Assembly (NCBI GenBank): GCA_965214585.1
Contig: OZ243957.1
Location: 2,418,001 to 2,482,000 of the forward strand
Source: JAHCHG01 sp965214585
Lineage (GTDB): Bacteria; Acidobacteriota; Blastocatellia; Pyrinomonadales; Pyrinomonadaceae
DNA: 64,000 bases
Reading direction: 5' to 3'
Shown piece after piece: positions 43,550 through 52,286 of the stretch. The stretch's first letter is position 1, and every line of letters begins with the position of its first letter. The notes under the pieces were generated by a model. It did no database searches. It had not been told where the DNA came from and saw only the letters and a list, made by a program, of their open reading frames with translations. Made by a program: the position numbers and the translations under genes.

Positions 43550-46500
43550 ATGAAAACTCGAAGACTGAAATTTAACGTCGGTTTGCTGTTCGTCTGTTTA
43601 TGTCTGTTGCTGAATGTCGTTTCGGCGCAGAATAATTCGGACGATGGTAAAAAATCCGACGAGAAAATGACCGTCGCAAAGGCGTTTGAAAATCTCGCTT
43701 GGCGAAGCATCGGACCGGCGAATATGGGCGGGCGCGTAACTGATGTCGAAGGCGTTCCGGGCGATCCGAATATTGTTTATGTCGCGCTCGGTTCGGGCGG
43801 AATCTTTAAAACGACAAACGGCGGAATGGATTGGAAGCCGATCTTTGACCGGCAAAGCACGATTTCGATTGGCGACATCGCACTCGAACCCGGCAATCCC
43901 GACGTGATTTGGGTTGGAACGGGCGAATCGAGCGTTCGCAACTCGGTTTCGCACGGCGACGGAGTTTTCAAATCAACCGACGGCGGAAAAACTTGGAACG
44001 ATGTGGGTTTGAAAGAAACCGATACGATTTCAGCCATTGTTGTAAATCCTAAAAACCCCGATGTCGTCTATGTCGCAGCGGTCGGGCGAACTTGGGGACC
44101 GAACAAAGAGCGCGGCGTTTTTATGACGACGGACGGCGGGAAAACTTGGACGAAAACGCTTTATATTGACGAGTTTCACGGCGCGTCGGATTTGGTGATT
44201 GATCCGCAGAATCCAAATATTTTATACGCCGGAATGTGGTATTTTCAGCGCAAACCGTGGACTTTTACGAGCGGTTCGGAGAAAGGCGGCGTTTTTCGTT
44301 CGATTGACGCGGGAAAAACTTGGAAAAAGATCGAAAACGGTTTGCCGAAAATGATCGGGCGCGTCGGTTTGGCGGTGGCAAACAGCGATCCGAATGTCGT
44401 TTACGCAATTCTGGAAGCCAAAGAAGGAACGCTTTATCGTTCGGACGATAAAGGCGAAACTTTCAGAATGGTTCACAAAGATTTCGATATTGTCGGGCGC
44501 GGATTTTATTACACGCGCGTTAAAGTTGACCCGACGAACGAGAACAAAGTTTACGCCATCGCTTCGCCGCTTTTCGTGTCGCTCGACGGCGGGCGAAATT
44601 TTCGTCGCATTTCGCGGAACACGCACATAGATTTTCACGCGCTCTGGATTGACCCGGAAAATCCGAAAAGAATCTGGCAAGGTCAGGACGGCGGAGTTGC
44701 CGTAACTTACGACGGCGAAACTTGGGATTACAAAAATAATTTCGCCGCCGGGCAGTATTATCAGGTTTTTGCCGACAACGAACAGCCGTTTTACAATCTG
44801 ATCGGCGGTTTGCAGGACAACGGAACTTGGGTCGGTCCTTCGCAAACGAGAGAACCGGCGGGGATTTTGAACGACGATTGGCGAATGATTAGTTTCGGCG
44901 ATGGTTTTTTTGCCATCGAACATCCCGATATTCCGAATCTGTATCTGACCGAATCGCAGGGCGGAAATGTTGTGCGGACGAATATGGAAAACCGCGAACA
45001 GCAGCTTGTCGTGCCGTATTTCGGACTTGGCGGCGCGTCGGCAAACGATAAATACCGCTTTAACTGGAACGCGCCTTTGATTCCTTCGACGCACGATAAA
45101 AACACGGCTTTCCTTGCGGGAAGCGTGGTTTTCAAATCAAACGATTTCGGCAAAACGTGGGCGATCATCAGCCCCGATCTGACGAAAGCGAATCCCGAAA
45201 GATTAAAAGACGCGGGCGGTCCGATCTACACGGAAAACACTTCCGCCGAAGCGTTTGCGACGATTATCAGCCTTGCCGAATCGCCGTTGCAGGCAAATTT
45301 GATTTGGGCGGGAACTGACGACGGAAATTTGCAAATTACGAACGACGGCGGGAAAAACTGGACGAATATTATTAAAAACGTGCCGAAAGTTCCCGAAGAT
45401 TCTTCCGTTTCGCACGTCGAATTATCAAAAGCAAATGTGAACACGGCATATATTTCGATTGACCGCCACAAATTTGACGATTACAGTCCGTATATTTTCA
45501 AAACGACGGACGGCGGAAAATCTTTTACGAATATTTCTGGAAATCTGCCCGCCAAGGCTTACGTTCACGTTGTGCGCGAAGACCCGAAAAATCCGAATCT
45601 GCTTTACGCCGGAACGGAAGTCGGCGTTTATGCGAGTCATAACGGCGGCGGAAATTGGTTTGAACTGAATATGAAAAATTTCCCGCGTGTTTCGGTTCAC
45701 GATATTTTGATTCATCCGCGCGATAACGACATTATTTTGGCGACACACGGACGCAGTTTGTGGGTTTTCGACGATGCCGCGCCCGTGCAATTTATGAACG
45801 AAAATGTTTTATCGAGAGATAATTTCCTTTTCAACGTGCGTCCCGCCATTCGTTTTACGACGAGATTTACGCGCTACGGAATCGGCGACGATGTTTTTCA
45901 AGGCGAAAATCCGCCCAAAGGTGCGCTTATTACTTATTATCTGAAGGACGAGCCGGACAAAAAGACGCAGTTAAAACTTGAAGTTTACGACGCGAAGGGC
46001 GCGAAAGTTGCGGAAGTGAAAAATATTCCTAAGAAAAAAGGCTTGAATCGCACGAATTGGAATCTGAGTTACGAAGGCGCGAAACTCAGAAAAACGCCGC
46101 CGCCGCAGGAGCAGGGAACTTTCGGTGCGCCGAACGGTCCGCAGGCTGTGCCGGGAATTTACACGGTTAAAATGCTCGTCGGCGATAAAGTTGTCGGCGA
46201 AACAAAAGTCGAAGTGCGCGTTGATCCGACGGTTTCGGTAACGCAGGCGGAATTGCAGGCGCAGTTTGATCTGGCGATGCAGCTGCGCGATATGCTCTCA
46301 AATCTTGTCGAAGGTTTGCGCTTGCTCGACAGCGCGAAACAGCAAGCCGAACAAATTCAGAGAGTTGCCGAAAATCGCTTGACCGAAGTTCCGCCCGATG
46401 TCAAGAAATCTCTCGAAGAATATACGAAGCAGGTTGATAAAATCACGGGCGAACTCGTCGTCGGCGAAGAAGACGGAATCCGCGCGTCGGCAAAATTGAC

Positions 46501-46720
46501 CGATCAGGTCGGCAGATTATATTACTCGGTCAGCGGCGGAAATGCCGCGCCGACTTCGGCAATGCGCGAGCAATATAATTTGTTGAAATCGCTGATGCCC
46601 GCGAAATTCGGCGAGATAAACAGATTTATCAGCGAAGATACGGCGCGTCTGAATCAAACTTTGCAGAAAAATAATCTGCCGTTTATAGTTTTGGGCAAGC
46701 CGTTTGAGGTGCAGAGATAG
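43550..46720 (+). CDS. Exported sortilin/BNR-repeat beta-propeller protein
   Basis: 1056 aa. Signal peptide 1-25 (...LLLNVVSAQ). The first about 700 residues are repeats with the Asp-box pattern, e.g. SxDGGKTWxxV: KSTDGGKTW, TTDGGKTWTK, RSIDAGKTW, SNDFGKTWAI, TNDGGKNWTN, KTTDGGKSFTN. This is the VPS10/sortilin-like or BNR/WD40-like propeller common in Acidobacteria. A second part (about 745-850) has a beta-sandwich and the end (about 880-1030) is helical with a low-complexity coiled coil. Extracellular or periplasmic; ligand not known. It follows the membrane protein by 103 bp. Confidence 0.85.
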   Translation: MKTRRLKFNVGLLFVCLCLLLNVVSAQNNSDDGKKSDEKMTVAKAFENLAWRSIGPANMGGRVTDVEGVPGDPNIVYVALGSGGIFKTTNGGMDWKPIFDRQSTISIGDIALEPGNPDVIWVGTGESSVRNSVSHGDGVFKSTDGGKTWNDVGLKETDTISAIVVNPKNPDVVYVAAVGRTWGPNKERGVFMTTDGGKTWTKTLYIDEFHGASDLVIDPQNPNILYAGMWYFQRKPWTFTSGSEKGGVFRSIDAGKTWKKIENGLPKMIGRVGLAVANSDPNVVYAILEAKEGTLYRSDDKGETFRMVHKDFDIVGRGFYYTRVKVDPTNENKVYAIASPLFVSLDGGRNFRRISRNTHIDFHALWIDPENPKRIWQGQDGGVAVTYDGETWDYKNNFAAGQYYQVFADNEQPFYNLIGGLQDNGTWVGPSQTREPAGILNDDWRMISFGDGFFAIEHPDIPNLYLTESQGGNVVRTNMENREQQLVVPYFGLGGASANDKYRFNWNAPLIPSTHDKNTAFLAGSVVFKSNDFGKTWAIISPDLTKANPERLKDAGGPIYTENTSAEAFATIISLAESPLQANLIWAGTDDGNLQITNDGGKNWTNIIKNVPKVPEDSSVSHVELSKANVNTAYISIDRHKFDDYSPYIFKTTDGGKSFTNISGNLPAKAYVHVVREDPKNPNLLYAGTEVGVYASHNGGGNWFELNMKNFPRVSVHDILIHPRDNDIILATHGRSLWVFDDAAPVQFMNENVLSRDNFLFNVRPAIRFTTRFTRYGIGDDVFQGENPPKGALITYYLKDEPDKKTQLKLEVYDAKGAKVAEVKNIPKKKGLNRTNWNLSYEGAKLRKTPPPQEQGTFGAPNGPQAVPGIYTVKMLVGDKVVGETKVEVRVDPTVSVTQAELQAQFDLAMQLRDMLSNLVEGLRLLDSAKQQAEQIQRVAENRLTEVPPDVKKSLEEYTKQVDKITGELVVGEEDGIRASAKLTDQVGRLYYSVSGGNAAPTSAMREQYNLLKSLMPAKFGEINRFISEDTARLNQTLQKNNLPFIVLGKPFEVQR

Positions 46721-46735
46721 AAAGAGATTTTTAAT

Positions 46736-46812
46736 GTAAGAGTAACGCCTTTAGGCGTGAGAAAACGCCGCGCTTCGCCGGCGAAGATCACGCCTAAAGG
46801 CGTGACTCTTAC
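46736..46812. repeat. Inverted repeat family C variant (TAACGCCTTTAGGCG)
   Basis: 25-bp arms 46736-46760 and 46788-46812 with one mismatch (GTAAGAGTAACGCCTTTAGG...). Lies between the convergent BNR and crcB genes and could act as a two-way terminator. Confidence 0.85.
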
Positions 46813-46850
46813 TGCTTCGTATTCTGCGAAGCAAACAGTTAAAAACTATT

Positions 46851-47234
46851 TCAAAATTTCCGCGCCGTCCAAATTCCGCCGATAACTCCGACAAATCCGA
46901 CTAAAACACTTGCGAATAAATATAAAAAAGCAATCGCAAAATATTTTTCTTCGATCAGTTTCCAAATTTCCAGTTCAAATGTCGAAAATGTCGTAAACGC
47001 GCCTAAGAATCCGACAAAAACTGCAAGCCGCAAATTTTCGCCGACGGAGATTTTATCGGTCAGCAAAATCAAGCAAAATCCAATTAAAAATGAGCCGAGA
47101 ATATTTATAAAAAATGTCGGGAAAGGAAATTTTTCAAAGACGTTGGAAAGCGGAGAGATGTTTAATAAATATCTGGCAATCGCGCCGAATGCGCCGCCGA
47201 TTCCGACGGCGAGAATTTTTGTAAGATTTTCCAT
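46851..47234 (-). CDS. crcB: Fluoride exporter CrcB/FluC
   Basis: 127 aa, four transmembrane helices. GIGGAFGAIARYLLN at the start, then FPTFFINILGSFLIGF and TTFSTFELEIW match the conserved Fluc motifs (GxFxxN-like and the Phe-box). Fluc channels are dual-topology dimers exporting fluoride. It directly follows rpiA (zero gap), so it is probably cotranscribed with it. No fluoride riboswitch was seen at the start of the unit. Confidence 0.9.
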   Translation of the reverse strand: MENLTKILAVGIGGAFGAIARYLLNISPLSNVFEKFPFPTFFINILGSFLIGFCLILLTDKISVGENLRLAVFVGFLGAFTTFSTFELEIWKLIEEKYFAIAFLYLFASVLVGFVGVIGGIWTARKF

Positions 47235-47915
47235 TTATTTCCCGAAAATTTCAATCTCATCGCCGTTTGCCATTATTACTTCGTCCGCCAAATCTATAAA
47301 AAGTCCGTGGCAGACAACGCCTTCGATGTCGTTTAATTTGTAGGAGATGTCGCGCACGTTTTCGATCAAGCCGAAATCCGCGTCGAGAATTTTATTGCCC
47401 GCGTCGGTTGTGAAAATTTCGCCGTTTTTCTCGCGGATTTTCGCCGTCGCGCCGAGTTCTTCGATCTGTCTTTGAACAAAATTTAACGTCATCGGCACGA
47501 CTTCGACGGGAATTTTGAACGCACCGAGAGTTTCGACCTTTTTGCTCGAATCGGCGATAATAATTACTTTTTCCGAAAGACGCGCGATTATTTTTTCCTG
47601 AAAAAGTGCGCCGCCGCCGCCTTTTATCAAATTCAAATCCGCATCGAATTCGTCCGCGCCGTCAATTGTTAAATCAATCGCCAAAACTTCATCAATCGAA
47701 AGAAGCGGAATATTCAAAGATTTTGCCAATTCCGCAGACGCATTCGATGTCGGAACGCCTTTTATTTTCAAGCCGTTTTCGACCATTTTACCAATTTCCT
47801 TGATCGCAAATTCCGCCGTCGAACCTGTTCCGAGTCCGATTATTTGGTTGTTTTCGATAAATTTAACGGCTTCTTTCGCCGCGAGTTCTTTTTCTTTTTT
47901 TAGTTTTTCGCTCAT
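47235..47915 (-). CDS. rpiA: Ribose-5-phosphate isomerase A
   Basis: 226 aa from ATG 47913-47915; a longer in-frame start at 48023 would run through a repeat. KFIENNQIIGLGTGSTAEFAI, DGADEFDADLNLIKGGGGALFQEK and VETLGAFKIPVEVVP are RpiA motifs (catalytic Asp and Lys in DGADE...KGGGG). Pentose-phosphate pathway. Followed by crcB. Confidence 0.92.
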   Translation of the reverse strand: MSEKLKKEKELAAKEAVKFIENNQIIGLGTGSTAEFAIKEIGKMVENGLKIKGVPTSNASAELAKSLNIPLLSIDEVLAIDLTIDGADEFDADLNLIKGGGGALFQEKIIARLSEKVIIIADSSKKVETLGAFKIPVEVVPMTLNFVQRQIEELGATAKIREKNGEIFTTDAGNKILDADFGLIENVRDISYKLNDIEGVVCHGLFIDLADEVIMANGDEIEIFGK

Positions 47916-47925
47916 TTTATTAAAT

Positions 47926-48023
47926 TGGTCCTTGGTTTTTGGCTTTTGGTCTTTGTTATTATTTGTTTTTGGATTCGGCGATCTTTTAGAAAACCAAAAA
48001 CCAAAGACCGAAAACCAAGTCAA
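47926..48023. repeat. Short-repeat hairpin (TTTGG / CCAAA units)
   Basis: Left CTTGGTTTTTGGCTTTTGG, right AAACCAAAAACCAAAGACC with AAACCAAG. Inverted arms in the divergent region of rpiA and the sulfoxide reductase gene. Related in type to the CCAAAGT repeat in purE. Confidence 0.7.
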
Positions 48024-48086
48024 ATACGATATTATACATATTCACCAATAGAATGTTTGAAATCAAACGTGCTAAACTGCAAATTT

Positions 48087-48572
48087 ATGGCTGAAACTCT
48101 TTTTATTCCGAAAACAGACGACCGCAAAAAAATTTATGATGAGATAATTCCACAAATCGAATCGCTGGTTGCTGGCGAAACGGATTTGACGGCAAATCTG
48201 GCGAATATCGCGGCGGTTTTGAAGGAAGCATTCGGATTTTTCTGGGTTGGTTTTTATTTGAAAAAAGAAAACCAACTTGTCTTAAACGCCTTTCAAGGCA
48301 CGATTGCCTGCACCCGAATCGGCTTGCAAAAAGGCGTTTGCGGACGCGCTTTTACGTCGCGGAAAACCGTAATTGTGCCGAATGTCGAAGAATTTCCCGG
48401 ACATATCGCGTGCAGTTCGCTTTCGGTTTCGGAAATCGTCGTGCCGATTTTTGAAAAATCGGGCGAAGTTTTCGGCGTTTTGGATGTGGACAGCGATAAA
48501 TCAGATGATTTTGACGAAACGGACGCGCAAGGTTTGGGAAAAGTCGTGAAAATTATTGAGAATTTAATTTAA
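48087..48572 (+). CDS. msrC: Free methionine-(R)-sulfoxide reductase (GAF domain)
   Basis: 161 aa from ATG 48087. A GAF fold with the cysteines of the fRMsr enzymes: GTIACTRIGLQKGVCGRAF and HIACSSLSVSEIVVPIFEKSGEVFGVLDVDS. It reduces free L-methionine-(R)-S-oxide. The far upstream ATG at 47925 is inside the hairpin and not used. Stand-alone, convergent with the PIN module. Confidence 0.9.
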   Translation: MAETLFIPKTDDRKKIYDEIIPQIESLVAGETDLTANLANIAAVLKEAFGFFWVGFYLKKENQLVLNAFQGTIACTRIGLQKGVCGRAFTSRKTVIVPNVEEFPGHIACSSLSVSEIVVPIFEKSGEVFGVLDVDSDKSDDFDETDAQGLGKVVKIIENLI

Positions 48573-49018
48573 ACTTTTTGCCATTCCATAGCTTTTACAA
48601 ATAAATTTAAATGCTTAACATTAGTTGTGGCAACAATTACCTCATCAATATTATTTTCCAGAGAAAATGCTTGAGCAGCTAAAATAACATCCCCGTCTAA
48701 AGCAAAGTCTGAAGCAGTCGGCTTACCTTGTTTTCTTGCAAAAGCCCAAAACTCCGCCGCTTTAAGCATAATTTCAGTTGTAATCGGAAGATAATCAAGA
48801 TTCGTTTTTAATAAGTCAAGGCGTTTTAAGCCTGCAATTTTGTCGGCTCTGAGCAATTCTCGGCGAATTTCATAATCGGCAATTTCAGGCACGAAAACAA
48901 AATCACCATTTGCAAGAAGATTTTGCAGCCAATTTGCACAAGCCAGATTTTGCTTGGAAGCGTTTGGATTTGTAACCATTCCAAGCGGCGCGGAATCGAG
49001 TAATATAAAGCGGTTCAT
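48569..49018 (-). CDS. PIN-domain toxin (VapC-like)
   Basis: 149 aa. LLDSAPLGMV carries the first acidic position, DYEIRRELLRAD the second, and ALDGDVILAAQAFSLENNIDEVIVATTNVKHL the last acids; typical of the PIN nuclease group that keeps a short tail. The gene overlaps the upstream antitoxin by 4 bp. Convergent with the sulfoxide reductase, overlap of 4 bp at its end. Confidence 0.8.
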   Translation of the reverse strand: MNRFILLDSAPLGMVTNPNASKQNLACANWLQNLLANGDFVFVPEIADYEIRRELLRADKIAGLKRLDLLKTNLDYLPITTEIMLKAAEFWAFARKQGKPTASDFALDGDVILAAQAFSLENNIDEVIVATTNVKHLNLFVKAMEWQKV

Positions 49019-49209
49019 TTGAAGAATTTACGGTCAGACAGACGATTTTCGTCAAGTTCTTTTTTTAAATATTCCCAAGTTTCTTTCTGCTCTTGTTCGT
49101 CGCCTTTTTCAATCCAAGAATCAAGTAATTCAATTGCCTTTTTGTTTTTCTTGGAAATTTTACCCGACGAGTTTTTGGATTTAATGATAATTTTATTTTG
49201 CTCTGTCAT
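49015..49209 (-). CDS. Small antitoxin of the PIN module
   Basis: 64 aa, highly charged. N-terminal Lys/Ser-rich (KSKNSSGKISKKNKKA), then LLDSWIEKGDEQEQKETWEYLKKELDENR, a helix that resembles the toxin-binding helix of small PIN antitoxins. Overlaps its toxin. Not assigned to a named family. Confidence 0.65.
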   Translation of the reverse strand: MTEQNKIIIKSKNSSGKISKKNKKAIELLDSWIEKGDEQEQKETWEYLKKELDENRLSDRKFFK

Positions 49210-49294
49210 TTGATTTCTATTTCCATTCTACTGCTTCAATGCCAAGTATAACAAAATTTGTTAGACTTATTTTGAAAATTTACGAAAAAGACAA

Positions 49295-50398
49295 ATGAAA
49301 AATATAGTTGGCGCGACAAGCGAAAAAACGAAAAAATACGCGGAGCGTTTTCCGAACGCCGCTGAAAATCATTTTAGAGAAGCAAATGGTTTGCAGTTTT
49401 CGTCAATCGGAATCGGAACTTATCTGGGAAATTACGACGCGGAAACCGATCAAAATTACGTTGATGCGATTGAAAAATTTGTCCAATCGGGCGGAAATGT
49501 AATTGATACGGCGGCGAATTATCGTTTTCAGAGAAGCGAGCGAAGCATCGGCAAAGCGTTGCGGAAGTTGAACGAGAAGGGTTTTGCGCGGGAAGAATTG
49601 GTGATTTGCACGAAGGGCGGTTATCTGCCGTTTGACGGAAAACCGCCGACGGATGTTAAGAGATATTTTCAGGAAAATTTTGTTGAAAAGGGAATTGCGG
49701 ATTTTGACGAATTGGTTTCGGGAAGTCATTGTATGTCGCCCGATTATCTGCAAAGTCAATTGGATCAGTCGCTTGTGAATATGGATTTGTCGGCGGTTGA
49801 TGTATTTTATGTGCATAATCCCGAATCGCAATTGTCGGAAATTGACAAAGCGACGTTTGAAGCGCGTCTGGCAATGGCGTTTGAAAGGCTTGAAGAAAAT
49901 CGCGCGGACGGAAAACTGCAATTTTACGGCGTTGCGACGTGGAACGGTTTTCGCGTTTCGCCGCAGGACGCGGGTTTTCATTCGCTCGAAAAAATGGTGC
50001 AGATTGCCGAGCAGATCGGCGGAGCGAAGCACGGTTTCAAGTTTATTCAAATGCCTTTTAATTTGGCGATGCCCGAAGCGTTTGTTTTGCCGAATCAACA
50101 GTTAAACGGAAAGGTCGAAACCACTTTAAAAGCGGCGGAAAATTTAGGCGTGAGCGTCGTGGCGAGTGCTTCGATATTGCAGGGAAAACTCGCGCAAAAC
50201 GTGCCGCTTTATATCCGTGAAACGCTCGGAAATCTGACGACGGATGCGCTGACGAGCATTCAATTTGCGCGTTCGGCTGCGGGCATTACGACGGCTTTGA
50301 TCGGAATGAGCAGCACGAATCACGTTGCGGAAAATATGAAATTGGTAGAAATCGAACCAACGAAAGCTAGTGAATTTCAAGAATTGTTTGCCAAGTAA
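49295..50398 (+). CDS. Aldo/keto reductase
   Basis: 367 aa, TIM barrel. SSIGIGTYLGNYD at the start, catalytic block GNVIDTAANYRFQRSERSIGKAL (Asp/Tyr), VICTKGGYLP with the Lys, and DVFYVHNPESQL. Longer than typical AKRs because of insertions after the third strand. Substrate unknown. NADPH dependence expected. Stand-alone gene. Confidence 0.85.
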   Translation: MKNIVGATSEKTKKYAERFPNAAENHFREANGLQFSSIGIGTYLGNYDAETDQNYVDAIEKFVQSGGNVIDTAANYRFQRSERSIGKALRKLNEKGFAREELVICTKGGYLPFDGKPPTDVKRYFQENFVEKGIADFDELVSGSHCMSPDYLQSQLDQSLVNMDLSAVDVFYVHNPESQLSEIDKATFEARLAMAFERLEENRADGKLQFYGVATWNGFRVSPQDAGFHSLEKMVQIAEQIGGAKHGFKFIQMPFNLAMPEAFVLPNQQLNGKVETTLKAAENLGVSVVASASILQGKLAQNVPLYIRETLGNLTTDALTSIQFARSAAGITTALIGMSSTNHVAENMKLVEIEPTKASEFQELFAK

Positions 50399-50656
50399 AG
50401 TTTCGGACTTTATACGATTTGCCATTCGGAATAGATTATAACTGATAGATCATAGATGAGAGATTCAAATCTATCGGTTATAATCTTTTTTGTATCAGCA
50501 AATTCCGAATTAATTGAAGAGTGTGCAAATTAAAGCAGTTTTATTTGCAGCATTTAACACTAAAAAACAATTGATAATTAGTAGATCACGAAATAAATAT
50601 TTTGCGATAGTTTTATGTTGAAACAGCGGAAAAATAATGTTTCCGCTTAGATGGTT

Positions 50657-50746
50657 AATTCTCAATTCTCAAATCTCAATTATATTGTAAGTGTCTGACT
50701 TTGAAAGAATACTTACAATATAATTGAGATTTGAGAATTGAGAATT
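50657..50746. repeat. Perfect 36-bp inverted repeat made of TCTCAAT heptamers
   Basis: Left arm 50657-50692 and right arm 50711-50746 (AATTCTCAATTCTCAAATC...) with an 18-nt loop. Located 37 bp before the IS element. Confidence 0.9.
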
Positions 50747-50812
50747 GAGAATTTTCATCTGTTTAGCAGACTCTTTTTATAATGAACCCCAAAAACTGGA
50801 CAGGTAGTTAAG

Positions 50813-51148
50813 GTGGAAAATGATGTTAAAATGATCCGTAAATTTAACATTATGAGAACCACTAAAAAAAGGAAAGTTTATAAACCGGAATTCAAAGCTA
50901 AAGTTGCTTTGGAGGCGGCTCGTGGCAGATTGACGATCAATCAGATCGCTAAAGAATTTGAAGTTCACCCGAATCAGGTTTCGACTTGGAAGAAGCAGTT
51001 TCTGGAGTCTTTACCGCAGATATTCGAGAATCCGGGTAAATCCAAAAGCCTTGAACATGAAGAACTAACTAATCAATTGTATCAACAGATCGGGCAACTT
51101 AAAGTTGAACTTGATTGGTTGAAAAAAAAATCTGTCCGGCTCGCTTGA
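50813..51148 (+). CDS. IS3-family transposase OrfA
   Basis: 111 aa. Helix-turn-helix KRKVYKPEFKAKVALEAARGRLTINQIAKEF then a leucine-zipper-like region (HEELTNQLYQQIGQLKVELDWLKKK). The frame ends 18 bases after a nine-A tract (51122-51130). Provides DNA binding; normally fused to OrfB by recoding. The terminal SVRLA residues come from the zero-frame. Confidence 0.9.
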   Translation: MENDVKMIRKFNIMRTTKKRKVYKPEFKAKVALEAARGRLTINQIAKEFEVHPNQVSTWKKQFLESLPQIFENPGKSKSLEHEELTNQLYQQIGQLKVELDWLKKKSVRLA

Positions 51149-51977
51149 AGATAAGAAAAGTCTGATCGAGCGGGAGCATCAAGAGATTTCAGCGGTTCGG
51201 CAATGTGAGCTGTTAGGCATCAATCGGTCAAGTCTTTATTATCAAGCAAAGACGGTAAGCGATGAGGAGATGCGGTTGCTCAAGCTGATTGACGAGGAAT
51301 ATACAAGGCATCCGTTCTACGGTTACCGGAAGATGACCGAGTATTTGCGGAGACTTGGGTTTTCGGTCAATCACAAGCGGGTGCGGCGTTTGATGAGGAA
51401 GTTGGGATTGGCAGCCGTTTATCCGAAGCCGAATTTATCAAAGCCTGATAAAGAGCATCTTCATTTTCCGTATTTGTTGAAAGAACTGGAGATAGTCCGT
51501 CCGAATCAGGTTTGGGCGACGGACATCACCTATATCAGAATGCGTGATGGATTCATCTATTTATTGGCGATCTTAGATTGGTATTCGCGGTTTGTGATCG
51601 AGGTTGAGGTTTCGAACTCGTTGGAAGCGAGCGGCTATGTCAGTTGTTTGAAACGAGCATTGGGAGAAATTCGACCTGAGATATTCAACTCCGATCAGGG
51701 AAGTCAGTTTACAGCGTTGGAATGGCTCAAAGTGCTGCAAGGACACGAGATAGTGATAAGTATGGACGGACGCGGCAGGTGTTTTGACAATATCATGGTC
51801 GAGCGTTTGTGGCGGAGTGTGAAATACGAAGAAGTATATTTGAAAGATTACCGTGATGTCTGGGAAGCCGAAGACAGTTTGCGAAAATACTTTGAATTTT
51901 ACAATTATGAAAGACCGCATCAGTCGTTAAAATATAAAACGCCGGCAGAAGTTTATTGGAGCGGATCGAAAAAATAA
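51123..51977 (+). CDS. IS3-family transposase OrfB (DDE integrase domain)
   Basis: The frame is open from 51123 through LEDKKSLIEREHQEISAV to the stop at 51977; the first ATG is only at 51270. HPFYGYRKMTEYLRRLGF is the HTH_21 part; the DDE core has WATDITYIR (first Asp), FNSDQGSQFTA (second Asp) and MVERLWRSVKYEEVY (Glu). Relative to OrfA this frame is displaced by +1 (equivalently -2), so synthesis of a fusion would need loss of one A in the tract at transcription or a +1 shift. Full length except for the missing start. Confidence 0.9.
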   Translation, partial: KKNLSGSLEDKKSLIEREHQEISAVRQCELLGINRSSLYYQAKTVSDEEMRLLKLIDEEYTRHPFYGYRKMTEYLRRLGFSVNHKRVRRLMRKLGLAAVYPKPNLSKPDKEHLHFPYLLKELEIVRPNQVWATDITYIRMRDGFIYLLAILDWYSRFVIEVEVSNSLEASGYVSCLKRALGEIRPEIFNSDQGSQFTALEWLKVLQGHEIVISMDGRGRCFDNIMVERLWRSVKYEEVYLKDYRDVWEAEDSLRKYFEFYNYERPHQSLKYKTPAEVYWSGSKK

Positions 51978-52110
51978 TAAATCGGAAGGAGAAAAAATCG
52001 GAGATTTTTATATATCAAAACTCCACCTTAAAAAAGTCTATTTGCTGTCTAGACAATGGGGTTCACTTTATTTTGTAAATTGACGAAACTGATTTAGTGA
52101 TCTACTAAGA

Positions 52111-52195
52111 ATGGATAGCGGATATTTGATAATTTTATTTTTGAGAAAAGCAAAATCTATCAATTATCAATTATCCGCTATCAATTATTTTGTAA
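52111..52195. repeat. Short-repeat hairpin (GATAGCGGATA)
   Basis: GATAGCGGATATTTGATAATT at the left pairs imperfectly with AATTATCAATTATCCGCTATC (52162-52182). Lies in the gap before terC. Remaining bases up to 52286 show nothing. Confidence 0.7.
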
Positions 52196-52286
52196 GTTTT
52201 CTTACACATTCTAATTTGCTCGGTCTTAAATAAATTTTTAATTTTCCGATTTATTCGATCAAAATTTGAATCTTTTTTAAATATTT

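Larger units (their letters stand above)
50783..52065 (+). mobile_element. IS3-family insertion sequence
   Basis: Ends are TGAACCCC (50783) and GGGGTTCA (52058-52065), imperfect terminal repeats TGAACCCCA...CTGGACAG against TGAACCCCATTGTCTAGACAG, with a further shared AAGGTGGA/TCCACCTT inside. Contains OrfA and a DDE OrfB. No clear 3-4 bp target duplication is seen. Flanked at a distance by TTAGTAGATCAC (near 50579) and GTGATCTACTAA (near 52098), an inverted pair it seems to have been inserted into. Confidence 0.9.

Noticed and set aside
44222..45094. Long antisense ORF opposite the BNR-repeat gene
   Set aside because: Mirror reading of an Asp-box repeat gene; residue composition typical of shadows.
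46851..48023. Fluoride riboswitch upstream of crcB
   Set aside because: crcB directly follows rpiA with no leader, and the region before rpiA is a short-repeat hairpin rather than a riboswitch-like pseudoknot.
52200..52286. yybP-ykoY manganese riboswitch before the TerC gene
   Set aside because: The leader is AT-rich and shows no paired GGGGAGUA-type motif.
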